From NCBI RefSeq assembly GCF_038039215.1, contig NZ_JBBPCL010000001.1, positions 186,001 to 250,000 on the forward strand: a stretch of 64,000 nt of DNA, written 5' to 3'. A program made the position numbers and the translations under genes. Positions 55,403 to 62,954 of this stretch are shown piece after piece. Source of the stretch: Pseudonocardia sp. T1-2H (GTDB lineage: Bacteria; Actinomycetota; Actinomycetes; Mycobacteriales; Pseudonocardiaceae). How positions within the stretch are numbered: the first letter of the stretch is position 1; every line of letters begins with the position of its first letter. Below the pieces are notes generated by a model, which saw only the letters and a list, made by a program, of their open reading frames with translations, did not search any database and was not told where the DNA came from.

Positions 55403-55977
55403 TCCTACCTGGGGAGATCGTACCTCGGGATGATCACCTTTGGGTGTCCTGGAGCGGCCTGCGCAGCGGCGGCGACAGCGCGGTCGTCGCGGGGGAGCGC
55501 GGTCTGGCGTTCGCGGCGAACTACCACGTCAGCCCCGGGACCGTGCTCGAGGCGGTGGACGCCTACCGCAAGGCGTTCCGGCCGTCGGAGCGCCTGGCTG
55601 CGCCGTACGTGATGGTGTCGGCCGATGTGGTCGTCGCGAAGAACGACGCGACCGCCGGCGAGCTGGCCGCGGGCTACGGACCGTGGGTGCACAGCATCCG
55701 CGCCGGCGCCGGCGCCATCCCGTTCCCCGACCCGGCCACGGCGACCGCGCACCCGTGGTCCGACGAGGACCGGGCGCTGGTGGCGGACCGGGTGGCGACC
55801 CAGTTCGTCGGCTCGCCGACCACCGTCGCCGAGCGCCTCGAGGCCTTGCAGCGGGTCACGGGTGCCGACGAGCTGCTGGTCACCACGATCACGCACCGGC
55901 ACGACGACCGGGTCGCCTCCCAGGCGCTGCTGGCGCAGGAGTGGGCGGCGCGGGCCCGGACCCGCCTCGCCTCCTGA
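55403..55977 (+). pseudogene. Truncated luciferase-like flavin monooxygenase (C-terminal half)
   Basis: The first residues line up inside the domain (SWSGLRSGGDSAVVAGERGLAFAANYHVSPGTVLEAV), and the C-terminal half is intact (VATQFVGSPTTVAERLEALQRVTGADELLVTTITHRHDDRVASQALLA). About half of a normal ~340-residue protein is missing, and the start of similarity is just past the attachment site. Integration or an earlier deletion cut the gene. No start codon with a ribosome-binding site is seen. Confidence 0.8.
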
Positions 55978-56107
55978 GCCCGGCACACCGGTCGCCGCCC
56001 CGCGAATGTCCGGACCTTTCCGCAGCTCAGGACGGGTGTGGCGCCGATGACACTTGCATGTTCATGCTCTTGACAACCGGATCGGGTGACGGGTTGAGTG
56101 CGAGAAG

Positions 56108-56196
56108 TCCATCCAGAGCGGCCGAGAGACCCGGCTCGACGACGCCGCAGCAACCCGCGCCCACGGCGCAGGGTGCTACCGCCGGGACCGATGGGA
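56108..56196 (+). promoter_or_regulatory. S-box (SAM-I) riboswitch
   Basis: A consensus-like S-box core: CCAGAGCGGCCGAGAGA, then GACGACGCCGCAGCAACC, then GGTGCTACCGCC. P1 pairs TCCATC (56108-56113) with GATGG at 56190-56194. P2 pairs GCGGC with GCCGC around the GAGAGA segment. S-box RNAs bind S-adenosylmethionine and shut down sulfur and methionine genes. Here the P1 3' strand runs into GGGAG (56193-56197), the likely ribosome-binding site of the leader peptide starting at 56202. That suggests translational control. Confidence 0.82.
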
Positions 56197-56201
56197 GCGG
56201 T

Positions 56202-56309
56202 ATGTCGAGCCGAGTGCTGCGGGTGCCCGCGCGCCGGCAGCTGCGCTGTTGGTGGACGCGCCGGCGACACGTCGACCTCTGCCGGACGCACACCGCGCTC
56301 TGTCGCTGA
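56202..56309 (+). CDS. Cys-containing leader peptide upstream of sulfur operon
   Basis: A 35-codon frame ending TRRRHVDLCRTHTALCR. The pattern RRRHVDLxR...LCR at the C-terminus is that of the putative leader peptides found before actinobacterial sulfur-assimilation genes, thought to sense cysteine by ribosome pausing at the terminal Cys codons. Three Cys codons are present (27C-like positions: LRCWW, DLCR, ALCR). ATG at 56202 follows GGGAG of the S-box. The next gene begins 205 bases later, enough for attenuator structures. Confidence 0.82.
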   Translation: MSSRVLRVPARRQLRCWWTRRRHVDLCRTHTALCR

Positions 56310-56321
56310 CCGCCCCTGCTT

Positions 56322-56365
56322 CTGATCGGCGCTGTCGCTGATCGGCGCTGCGCTGATCGGCGCTG
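56322..56365 (+). repeat. Triple repeat CTGATCGGCGCTG in the operon leader
   Basis: CTGATCGGCGCTG occurs at 56322-56334, 56338-56350 and 56353-56365, a spacing of 15-16 bases, immediately after the leader peptide stop. It may form alternative pairings (AGCGCCGATCAG-like) in the leader RNA; no role is proven. Confidence 0.7.
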
Positions 56366-56514
56366 CTCCTACCCCTCACCGACCAGCCCTTCGTCACGGC
56401 CGCGCGAACGCGGACCGTCCGTCCACAGTGCTCCGGTGTGCCCTCGTGCGCACCGCTTCGGGGGTCCCTCATGTCCATCTGTCCGCACCACCACGCCCAC
56501 GCCGGAGGGGTGCG

Positions 56515-57009
56515 GTGACGGTTCCGCTCGAGACCCGACGGGTCGACTACACCGATCCGCTCGTCCTGCCGATGCTCGTCGAGCTCGACCACGAGTACTG
56601 GACGCGCTATCGGCACACCCTCGGTGACCTCGCCGAGGAGATACGCCGCGAGCGCGCCCGGTTCGCGCCGCCGGACGGCGGGCTGATCCTGCTGCTCGCC
56701 GAGGGCGTCCCGGTCGCGGGTGGTGCCTTCCGCCGGTGGGGCGCCGACACCGCCGAGCTCAAGCGGATCTGGACGGACTCGGCCCACCGCCGCCGCGGCC
56801 TCGCCCGACGCGTGCTGGCCGAGCTCGAGGCCGAGATCTCGGCGCGCGGCTACCGCCGGATCTACCTGACCACCGGGCCGCGCCAGCCCGAGGCACAGCA
56901 GCTGTACCTGGCTACCGGCTACACCCCGCTCTACGACCGCTCCCTCGATCCCGAGGAGATCGGTCCCCACCCGTTCGAGAAGCACCTGACCGGAGACCGT
57001 GATGAGTGA
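56515..57009 (+). CDS. GNAT-family N-acetyltransferase
   Basis: 164 residues. GNAT fold with the acetyl-CoA loop WTDSAHRRRGLARRVLAELE, YRRIYLTTGPRQPEAQQLYLATGYTPLYD at the end. It is the first protein gene after the S-box and leader peptide and overlaps the permease gene. It may detoxify or activate an amine or amino acid imported by the transporter; substrate unknown. GTG at 56515 follows ggagggg. Confidence 0.88.
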   Translation: MTVPLETRRVDYTDPLVLPMLVELDHEYWTRYRHTLGDLAEEIRRERARFAPPDGGLILLLAEGVPVAGGAFRRWGADTAELKRIWTDSAHRRRGLARRVLAELEAEISARGYRRIYLTTGPRQPEAQQLYLATGYTPLYDRSLDPEEIGPHPFEKHLTGDRDE

Positions 57010-57952
57010 GCTCGCCACCGCGCACGCCCCGCCCGCCCGCGAGGAGGGCCCGGACGACGCCGATTTGACGATCGTCCAGGCCCGCCACCCGTGGCGGTGG
57101 GTGGCGACTGCGGTCGTCGTGGTGCTGGTCGCGATGGCGCTGCACGCCCTGGTGACCAACGCGGCGTGGGACTGGGCGACCGTCGGGCAGTACCTCTTCG
57201 CGCCGTCGATCATCCGCGCGGTGCTCCTGACCCTGCAGCTCACCGTGCTGGGGATCGTCGTCGGGTTCGTGCTCGGGACGGTCCTCGCGGTCATGCGGCT
57301 CTCGCCGAACCCGTTGCTGCGCTCGGTCAGCTGGACCTACATCTGGATCTTCCGGTCCGTCCCGCTGATCCTGCAGCTGCTGTTCTGGTACAACCTCGCG
57401 CTGCTCTACGACTCGATCTCGTTCGGCGTCCCCTTCGGGCCGGCGTTGTTCGAGATCGGCGCGATGGACCTGGTCGGGCCGGTGACCGCCGCGGTGCTGG
57501 GTCTCGCGCTGCACCAGGCCGCCTATGCCGCGGAGGTCGTGCGCTCCGGCTTCCTCGGCATCGACCAGGGCCAGCTCGAGGCCGCCGCCGCGCTGGGCAT
57601 CCCGCGCTGGCGCCGCTTCCGGCGCATCCAGCTCCCGCAGGCCATGCGCACGATCGTCCCGACGGCGGCGAACGAGCTGATCGGCCTGGTCAAGGGCACG
57701 TCGGTGGTCTACATCATGGCGCTGTCCGAGCTCTTCTACCAGGTGCAGGTGATCTACACCCGGACCGGCCGGGTGATCCCGATGCTGCTGGTCGCGGCGG
57801 TCTGGTACCTGGTGCTGACCACCGTGCTGTCCATCGGGCAGTTCTACGTGGAGCGGCACTACGCCAAGGGGGCGCTGCGCGTCCTGCCGCCCACGCCCCT
57901 GCAACGGCTACGGGCCACGTTCGCCAGGTTCCGGCGGGAGGTGGCGGCGTGA
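57002..57952 (+). CDS. Polar amino acid ABC transporter permease
   Basis: 316 residues with five or more spans. HisM/GlnP family features: VLLTLQLTVLGIVVGFVLGTVLAV, TYIWIFRSVPLILQLLFWYN, and the EAA loop QLEAAAALGIPRWRRFRRIQLPQAM. Longer than usual by an N-terminal tail of ~35 residues. ATG at 57002 (or GTG 56999), overlapping the GNAT stop. Confidence 0.93.
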   Translation: MSELATAHAPPAREEGPDDADLTIVQARHPWRWVATAVVVVLVAMALHALVTNAAWDWATVGQYLFAPSIIRAVLLTLQLTVLGIVVGFVLGTVLAVMRLSPNPLLRSVSWTYIWIFRSVPLILQLLFWYNLALLYDSISFGVPFGPALFEIGAMDLVGPVTAAVLGLALHQAAYAAEVVRSGFLGIDQGQLEAAAALGIPRWRRFRRIQLPQAMRTIVPTAANELIGLVKGTSVVYIMALSELFYQVQVIYTRTGRVIPMLLVAAVWYLVLTTVLSIGQFYVERHYAKGALRVLPPTPLQRLRATFARFRREVAA

Positions 57953-58719
57953 GCCCCGCACCGATGGTCGACCTGCGCGGCGTGCACAAGAGCTTCGGCG
58001 GGATCGAGGTGCTGCGCGGCGTCGACCTCACGGTCCGGCCCGGCGAGGTGACGGTGGTGCTCGGGCCGTCGGGCTCCGGCAAGTCCACGCTGCTGCGCAC
58101 CATCAACCATCTGGAGAAGGTCGACCGCGGGTTCGTCCGGGTCGACGGCGAGCTGATCGGCTACCGGCGCTCCGGGCGGAAGCTGCACGAGCTGCCGGAG
58201 CGGCAGGTCCTGCGCCAGCGCAGCCGCATCGGCTTCGTGTTCCAGAACTTCAACCTGTTCCCGCACCTCACCGTGCTCGACAACGTCGCCGAGGCGCCGC
58301 TCTCCGCGCAGGGCCGGGACCGGGCGACCGTGCTCGGCGAGGCCCGCGAGCTGCTGGACCGCGTCGGGCTCGTCGACAAGGTGGACGCGTACCCGCGCCG
58401 GCTCTCCGGCGGTCAGCAGCAGCGGGTCGCGATCGCCCGCGCGCTTGCCCTGCGACCCAAGCTCCTGCTGTTCGACGAGCCCACCTCGGCGTTGGATCCC
58501 GAGCTGGTCGGGGAGGTTCTCGACGTCATGCGCGACCTCGCCCGCAGCGGCACCACCATGGTCGTGGTCACCCACGAGATCGGCTTCGCCCGCGAGGCGG
58601 CCGACACCGTGGTGTTCCTCGACGAGGGCCGCGTCGTCGAGCAGGGGCCGCCCACCCAGGTCCTCGACGACCCCCGCGAACCCCGCACCCGCGCCTTCCT
58701 CGGCGCCGTCCTGCGCTGA
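57949..58719 (+). CDS. Polar amino acid ABC transporter ATPase
   Basis: 256 residues. Walker A GPSGSGKSTLLRTINHLEK, Q-loop VFQNFNLFPHLTVLDN, signature [15 protein letters not shown], Walker B LLFDEPTSALDPELVGEV, switch His in VVVTHEIGFAREAAD. GlnQ/TcyN family, as used for cystine or other polar substrates. GTG at 57949 overlaps the permease stop (GTGA). Confidence 0.95.
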   Translation: MSPAPMVDLRGVHKSFGGIEVLRGVDLTVRPGEVTVVLGPSGSGKSTLLRTINHLEKVDRGFVRVDGELIGYRRSGRKLHELPERQVLRQRSRIGFVFQNFNLFPHLTVLDNVAEAPLSAQGRDRATVLGEARELLDRVGLVDKVDAYPRRLSGGQQQRVAIARALALRPKLLLFDEPTSALDPELVGEVLDVMRDLARSGTTMVVVTHEIGFAREAADTVVFLDEGRVVEQGPPTQVLDDPREPRTRAFLGAVLR

Positions 58720-58749
58720 CCCGGCGCTCCCACCGACCGAAGGAAACCC

Positions 58750-59742
58750 ATGTCCCGCATCCCCCGGCCGCTGCGCCACCTGCGGCTCGCCGCCGTCGCC
58801 CTCCTCGTCCCGGTACTGGCGGCCGTGGCCTGCTCCGGGCCGGACCCCGACCGGGCCGCGGCCCCGCCGTCGGCCGCCGGCGCCGCCGTCAACACCAGCC
58901 CGGAACAGAACCAGGTGCGGGCCGAGAAGGTCGACGCCATCGCCGCGAAGGTGCCGCAGGCGATCCGTGACCGCGGCACCCTCGTGGTGGGCACCACCGG
59001 CAGCGGGAACCCGCCGCTCTCCTTCCGGGCGGACGACGACCGCACCGTCATCGGGGTCGAGCCCGACCTGGCCCAGCTCGTCGCCGACACCCTCGGGCTG
59101 AAGCTCGACCTGCAGCCGACCTCCTGGGAGAACCTCTTCCTGGCCGTGGAGTCCGGGCAGTACGACGCCGGCTTCTCGAACATCACGGTGACCGAGGAGC
59201 GCAAGGACAAGTACGACTTCGCCACCTACCGGGTGGACACCGTGTCCTTCGAGGCGACGAACGCCGGGAAGGTGCAGCGGATCGAGAAGCCGGCCGACAT
59301 CTCCGGGCTCACCATCGGCGTGGGCTCGGGCACGAACCAGGAGCAGATCCTGGTCGACTGGAATGCGCAGAACGAGAAGGCGGGGCTCGCGCCGGCGACG
59401 ATCCAGTACTACCAGAACGTCGGCGACTACTACCTCGCCCTCGACTCCGGCCGTCTCGACGCCTACTTCGGGCCGAACCCGGGCGTGGCGTACCACGTCG
59501 CAACCGGCGGCAAGACGAAGATCGTCGGCTCGGTCAACGGAGGCGGCGGCGGCGTGCAGGCCGACATCGCGGCGATGACCAAGAAGGACAACGGGCTGGT
59601 CACGGCGCTGAACGAGGCCCTGAACTCGGTGATCGCGAACGGGAAGTACACCGAGGTCCTCGGTCGCTGGAACCTGACGAACGAAGCGCTGCAGACCTCC
59701 GCCGTCAACCCGCCCGGCCTGCCGCGAAAGCCCGCGTCCTGA
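58750..59742 (+). CDS. Amino-acid-type substrate-binding lipoprotein
   Basis: 330 residues. Lipobox LAAVACSG, then the periplasmic binding fold: RGTLVVGTTGSGNPPLSFRADDDRTVIGVEPDLAQLVAD, WENLFLAVESGQYDAGFSNITVTEERKDKYDFATY and LALDSGRLDAYFGPNPGVAYHVATGG. It delivers the substrate to the permease above. In this sulfur-controlled operon the substrate may be a sulfur-containing amino acid or related compound; that is inference. Confidence 0.93.
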   Translation: MSRIPRPLRHLRLAAVALLVPVLAAVACSGPDPDRAAAPPSAAGAAVNTSPEQNQVRAEKVDAIAAKVPQAIRDRGTLVVGTTGSGNPPLSFRADDDRTVIGVEPDLAQLVADTLGLKLDLQPTSWENLFLAVESGQYDAGFSNITVTEERKDKYDFATYRVDTVSFEATNAGKVQRIEKPADISGLTIGVGSGTNQEQILVDWNAQNEKAGLAPATIQYYQNVGDYYLALDSGRLDAYFGPNPGVAYHVATGGKTKIVGSVNGGGGGVQADIAAMTKKDNGLVTALNEALNSVIANGKYTEVLGRWNLTNEALQTSAVNPPGLPRKPAS

Positions 59743-59759
59743 TCGTCGGAGGAGCACTC

Positions 59760-60845
59760 ATGAGCCGCCCCCTGCACCTCGCCGTCGAGCTCGACGGCGA
59801 GGGCGCCCATCCCGCCGCGTGGCGGCGGGCCTCGCACGCCCCCGCCGCGCTGCTCACCCCCGAGCGCGTCCGCGCGCTCGCCCAGGTCGCCGAGAACGCC
59901 GGCGCCACCCTCGCGACCTTCGACGACTCGCTGCTCCCGCCCGACGGGGTGGGGCCGGTCGGGCGGATCGGCGCGGTGGAGCGGGCCGCGTTCGCGGCGG
60001 TGCATACCAGCGTGCTCGGCCTCGCGCCCGTCGTGTCCACGACGTACTCCGAGCCGTTCCACGTCTCGTCGCAGCTCGCCTCGCTCGACTTCGCCGCCAC
60101 CGGCCGGGCCGCCTGGCTCGTCGCGGCGACGGCCGACCCGGCGGCCGCCCGCTCCCTGGGGCGCCCGACCGTGGAGGGCGAGGAGGCGCTGCGCCGCGAG
60201 GCCCGCGACGCCGGGCGGGTGGCCCGGGACCTGTGGGATTCCTGGGAGGACGACGCCGCCGTCCGCGACGTCGACACCGGGCGCTACCTGGACCGGGACA
60301 AGCTGCACTACATCGATTTCGTCGGCGAGACGTACACGGTCAAGGGCCCGGCGATCGTGCCCCGGCCGCCGCAGGGGCAGCTCGTCGTGCTCGCGCCGGC
60401 GGGTCTGCTGCCTGCGGGCGCGGCCGACGTCGAGCTGGTGGAGGGCCGGTCCGTCGCGGACCTCGCCGGCGACGGCCCCGGCCTGCGGTTCGCCGAGGTC
60501 GAGATCGCCCTCGACACCCCGGCCCACACCGCCGCGGAGCGGCTGGCCGACCTGGACCGGCACGCGCCGTGGGCGGCCGGTCCGCGGCTGCGGTACGCCG
60601 GTCCGCCCGGCGGGCTGATGGCGCTGTTGGAGGAGCTCGCCGGAGTGGTCGACGGGGTCCGGCTGCGCCCCGCGGTCCTCGACGAGGACCTCCCGGAGCT
60701 GTCCGCCCGGGTACTCCCGGCCCTGTTCCGGTCCGGTACCGCCGCGCGGCCGCAGCCGGGGACCTCGCTCCGCACGACCCTCGGGCTGACCCGCCCCGCC
60801 AGCCGGTTCGCCCGGCACCTCACCCCCGTGGAGGGCACCGCATGA
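59760..60845 (+). CDS. Luciferase-like flavin monooxygenase, atypical
   Basis: 361 residues of the LLM fold: LHLAVELDGEGAHPAAWRRA, ALAQVAENAGATLATFDDSLL, PVVSTTYSEPFHVSSQLASLDFAATGRAAW and RDLWDSWEDDAAVRDVDTGRYLD. It looks like a relative of the NtaA/SnaA/DszA proteins but with a shortened C-terminal half. It overlaps the next monooxygenase gene by four bases. Likely cleaves a C-S or C-N bond with reduced FMN. Confidence 0.85.
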   Translation: MSRPLHLAVELDGEGAHPAAWRRASHAPAALLTPERVRALAQVAENAGATLATFDDSLLPPDGVGPVGRIGAVERAAFAAVHTSVLGLAPVVSTTYSEPFHVSSQLASLDFAATGRAAWLVAATADPAAARSLGRPTVEGEEALRREARDAGRVARDLWDSWEDDAAVRDVDTGRYLDRDKLHYIDFVGETYTVKGPAIVPRPPQGQLVVLAPAGLLPAGAADVELVEGRSVADLAGDGPGLRFAEVEIALDTPAHTAAERLADLDRHAPWAAGPRLRYAGPPGGLMALLEELAGVVDGVRLRPAVLDEDLPELSARVLPALFRSGTAARPQPGTSLRTTLGLTRPASRFARHLTPVEGTA

Positions 60846-62206
60846 GCAGCACCGACTACCCGCGCCCGCACGCCCAGCTGCACCTCGGGGTGTTCTTCCA
60901 GGGCGTCAACCACTGGACGATCTGGTCGCTGCCCGAGAGTGGCTCGCAGATCGACTTCTCGTCGTTCCGCCGGATGATCGGCACGGCGGAGCGTGGCCTG
61001 TTCGACGCGTTCTTCCTCGGTGAGGGGCTGCGGCTGCGGGAGTCCGGCGGGAAGATCCACGATCTCGACGTGGCCGGGCGGCCGGACGCGATCACGCAGC
61101 TGGCCGCGCTGGCCGGCCTCACGTCCCGGATCGGGCTGGTGGCCACGCAGAACACCACCTACAACGAGCCGGCCGACCTCGCCCGGCGGCTCTCCGGCCT
61201 GGACCTGCTCTCGAACGGCCGGGCGGGGTGGAACGTGGTGACCACCGACAACGCCTGGACCGGCGAGAACTTCCGGCGCGGCGGCTACCTCGACCACGCC
61301 GACCGGTACGTGCGCGCCGAGCAGTTCCTCACCGTGGCCCGGCAGATCTGGGACTCGTGGGACACCGACGCGATCGCGACGAGCACGGACGCGGAGGACT
61401 GGGCCGATCCGAAGGGCATCGCGACGGTCGGGGCCCGGACGAGCCAGTTCGACGTCGAGATCACCCCGACGCTGCCGCGCAGCCCGCAAGGACACCCGGT
61501 GATCTTCCAAGCGGGCGACTCCGCGGAGGGGCGGGACTTCGCCGCGCGCAACGCCGACGTCATCTTCTCCGCGCACGGCTCCGACTTCGCCGACGCGCTG
61601 GCCTTCGCCACCGACATCCGCGCTCGGCTGCGCACGGCGGGGCGGTCGGAGGATGCGCTCCGCATCCTGCCCGGCACGGAGATCGTCCTCGGCGACACCG
61701 AGGAGGAGGCCGCCGAGAAGGCGCACTGGATCCGGTTGCACCAGGTCACCCCCGCGACGGCGTTGGCGATCGCGGGGCAGGTGTGGGGTATCGACCTGTC
61801 CGATCGGGACGCCGACGGCCCGTTGCCCGCCGAGGACCCCGTCGTCGTCGAGCCGACGGGGGAGATGGGCAGTCGTCGGTGGAAGGACCCGCGGGAGATC
61901 GTGCGGACCTGGCGTGACACGGCGGAGGCACGGGGGCTCAGCCTGCGCGAGACGGTGATCGCGCTCGGGCCGCAGCGTGGGCACGTCGGCACGCCCGCCG
62001 GGTTGGCCGAGAAGTTCGCGCACTTCGTGCGGGCGGGCGCGGTCGACGGGTTCAACATCTCCCCGTACCTGACCCCGGACGGGCTCGACGACATCGTCGA
62101 CCGCCTGGTGCCCGAGCTGCAGGAGCGCGGGGTCTACCGGGAGCGCTACGCCGGCACGACCCTGCGCGAGCACCTCGGCCTCGCCGGCTCCGGGTTCTTC
62201 CGGTAG
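60842..62206 (+). CDS. FMN-dependent monooxygenase, NtaA/SnaA/DszA family
   Basis: 454 residues, family full length. Motifs: FDAFFLGEGLRLRESGG, TTYNEPADLARRLSGLDLLSNGRAGWNVVTTDN, RADQFLTV-like RAEQFLTVARQIWDSWD, and RSPQGHPVIFQAGDSAEGRDFAARNADVIFSAH. Family members use FMNH2 from a separate reductase to open or desulfurise organosulfur and amino-acid-like compounds. With the S-box leader this points to organosulfur scavenging. Confidence 0.93.
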   Translation: MSSTDYPRPHAQLHLGVFFQGVNHWTIWSLPESGSQIDFSSFRRMIGTAERGLFDAFFLGEGLRLRESGGKIHDLDVAGRPDAITQLAALAGLTSRIGLVATQNTTYNEPADLARRLSGLDLLSNGRAGWNVVTTDNAWTGENFRRGGYLDHADRYVRAEQFLTVARQIWDSWDTDAIATSTDAEDWADPKGIATVGARTSQFDVEITPTLPRSPQGHPVIFQAGDSAEGRDFAARNADVIFSAHGSDFADALAFATDIRARLRTAGRSEDALRILPGTEIVLGDTEEEAAEKAHWIRLHQVTPATALAIAGQVWGIDLSDRDADGPLPAEDPVVVEPTGEMGSRRWKDPREIVRTWRDTAEARGLSLRETVIALGPQRGHVGTPAGLAEKFAHFVRAGAVDGFNISPYLTPDGLDDIVDRLVPELQERGVYRERYAGTTLREHLGLAGSGFFR

Positions 62207-62213
62207 GGCGGCG

Positions 62214-62645
62214 GTGGTGACCGTGCACCGGGTCTCGGTAGCCGCCCTGTGGCGGCGGTGGCGGGCCCGGCTCGACCGGCTGGACCGGGAGCGGATCGAC
62301 GAGCAGATCGCCGATCTCGCGCTGGTTCGTGCGGTGCTGACCCGGGCCGTCGACTCGCCGGTACTCGACCCGGTCGACGCGGTGACCCAGGCAACGACCG
62401 AGCTGGCCGGCGCCGATCCTCTCGCGGTGCAGCAGGCGCTGGAGTACACCTGGCACGTTCTCGCCGGCGAACCCGACGGACCGGTGCGCTGGAACGTCCG
62501 GTCTGGCGTGCACGAGATCCATCGCCATGACCTTGCCCGTCGGATCGCGCGGGCCGGCGGCGGCACTCGACGGCCTCTCCGTGCAGCGCTCGAGCGTGTC
62601 GAGGCCGACATCGCTCGTTTGAGAGCGGAGCGACCGGATGGATGA
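62214..62645 (+). CDS. Hypothetical helical protein
   Basis: 143 residues, mostly charged helices (LDRLDRERIDEQIADLALVRAVLTRAV, LAVQQALEYTWHVLAGE) with a basic C-terminus. It starts 7 bases after the monooxygenase stop and probably belongs to the operon. I do not recognise a family. Confidence 0.55.
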   Translation: MVTVHRVSVAALWRRWRARLDRLDRERIDEQIADLALVRAVLTRAVDSPVLDPVDAVTQATTELAGADPLAVQQALEYTWHVLAGEPDGPVRWNVRSGVHEIHRHDLARRIARAGGGTRRPLRAALERVEADIARLRAERPDG

Positions 62646-62841
62646 GCAGGGTCACGACCGTCGCCGGCGTGCCTCGGTCTGGGCTTCCAAGGGCAGAGGC
62701 GCCCGTGATCGCGAGGCCTTGACGCGACGGACGAAACGCGGCGCTGGTCCGGCAGGAGACCGGTTCCGCCTTTCGACGGGGCTCCTCACACCCCCAATCC
62801 CCCGGCTTGCCCCGCCGGCTCCGCCGTGTTGGTGTCGGGAC

Positions 62842-62916
62842 ATGGGAGGCAGCGAGCTGACCCGGCGTCGATGGGTCGACCTCGGCCGGATCCGGTCGGC
62901 GGTCTGTCCGGCCTGA
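62842..62916 (+). CDS. Second leader peptide of the RRRxVDLxR family
   Basis: 24 codons: MGGSELTRRRWVDLGRIRSAVCPA. The core TRRR-x-VDLxR-x2-SAxC matches the peptide at 56202-56309 with His replaced by Trp and one Cys near the end. It ends 38 bases before the ssuD-like gene. Like the first, it is probably a cysteine-sensing leader. The frame is open further upstream, so the start is not certain. Confidence 0.65.
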   Translation: MGGSELTRRRWVDLGRIRSAVCPA

Positions 62917-62954
62917 GCCGCGTCCGCCGTACCCGCCCGCTCCGAAGGACTCCC

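Noticed and set aside
56310..56514. A classic intrinsic terminator in the leader RNA
   Set aside because: No strong hairpin with a U-tract is visible; actinobacterial attenuation may be Rho-dependent or translational.
62638..62916. A 92-codon protein ending in the second leader peptide
   Set aside because: The upstream residues are Arg/Pro-rich and show no conserved pattern. Only the last 24 codons match the leader-peptide family.
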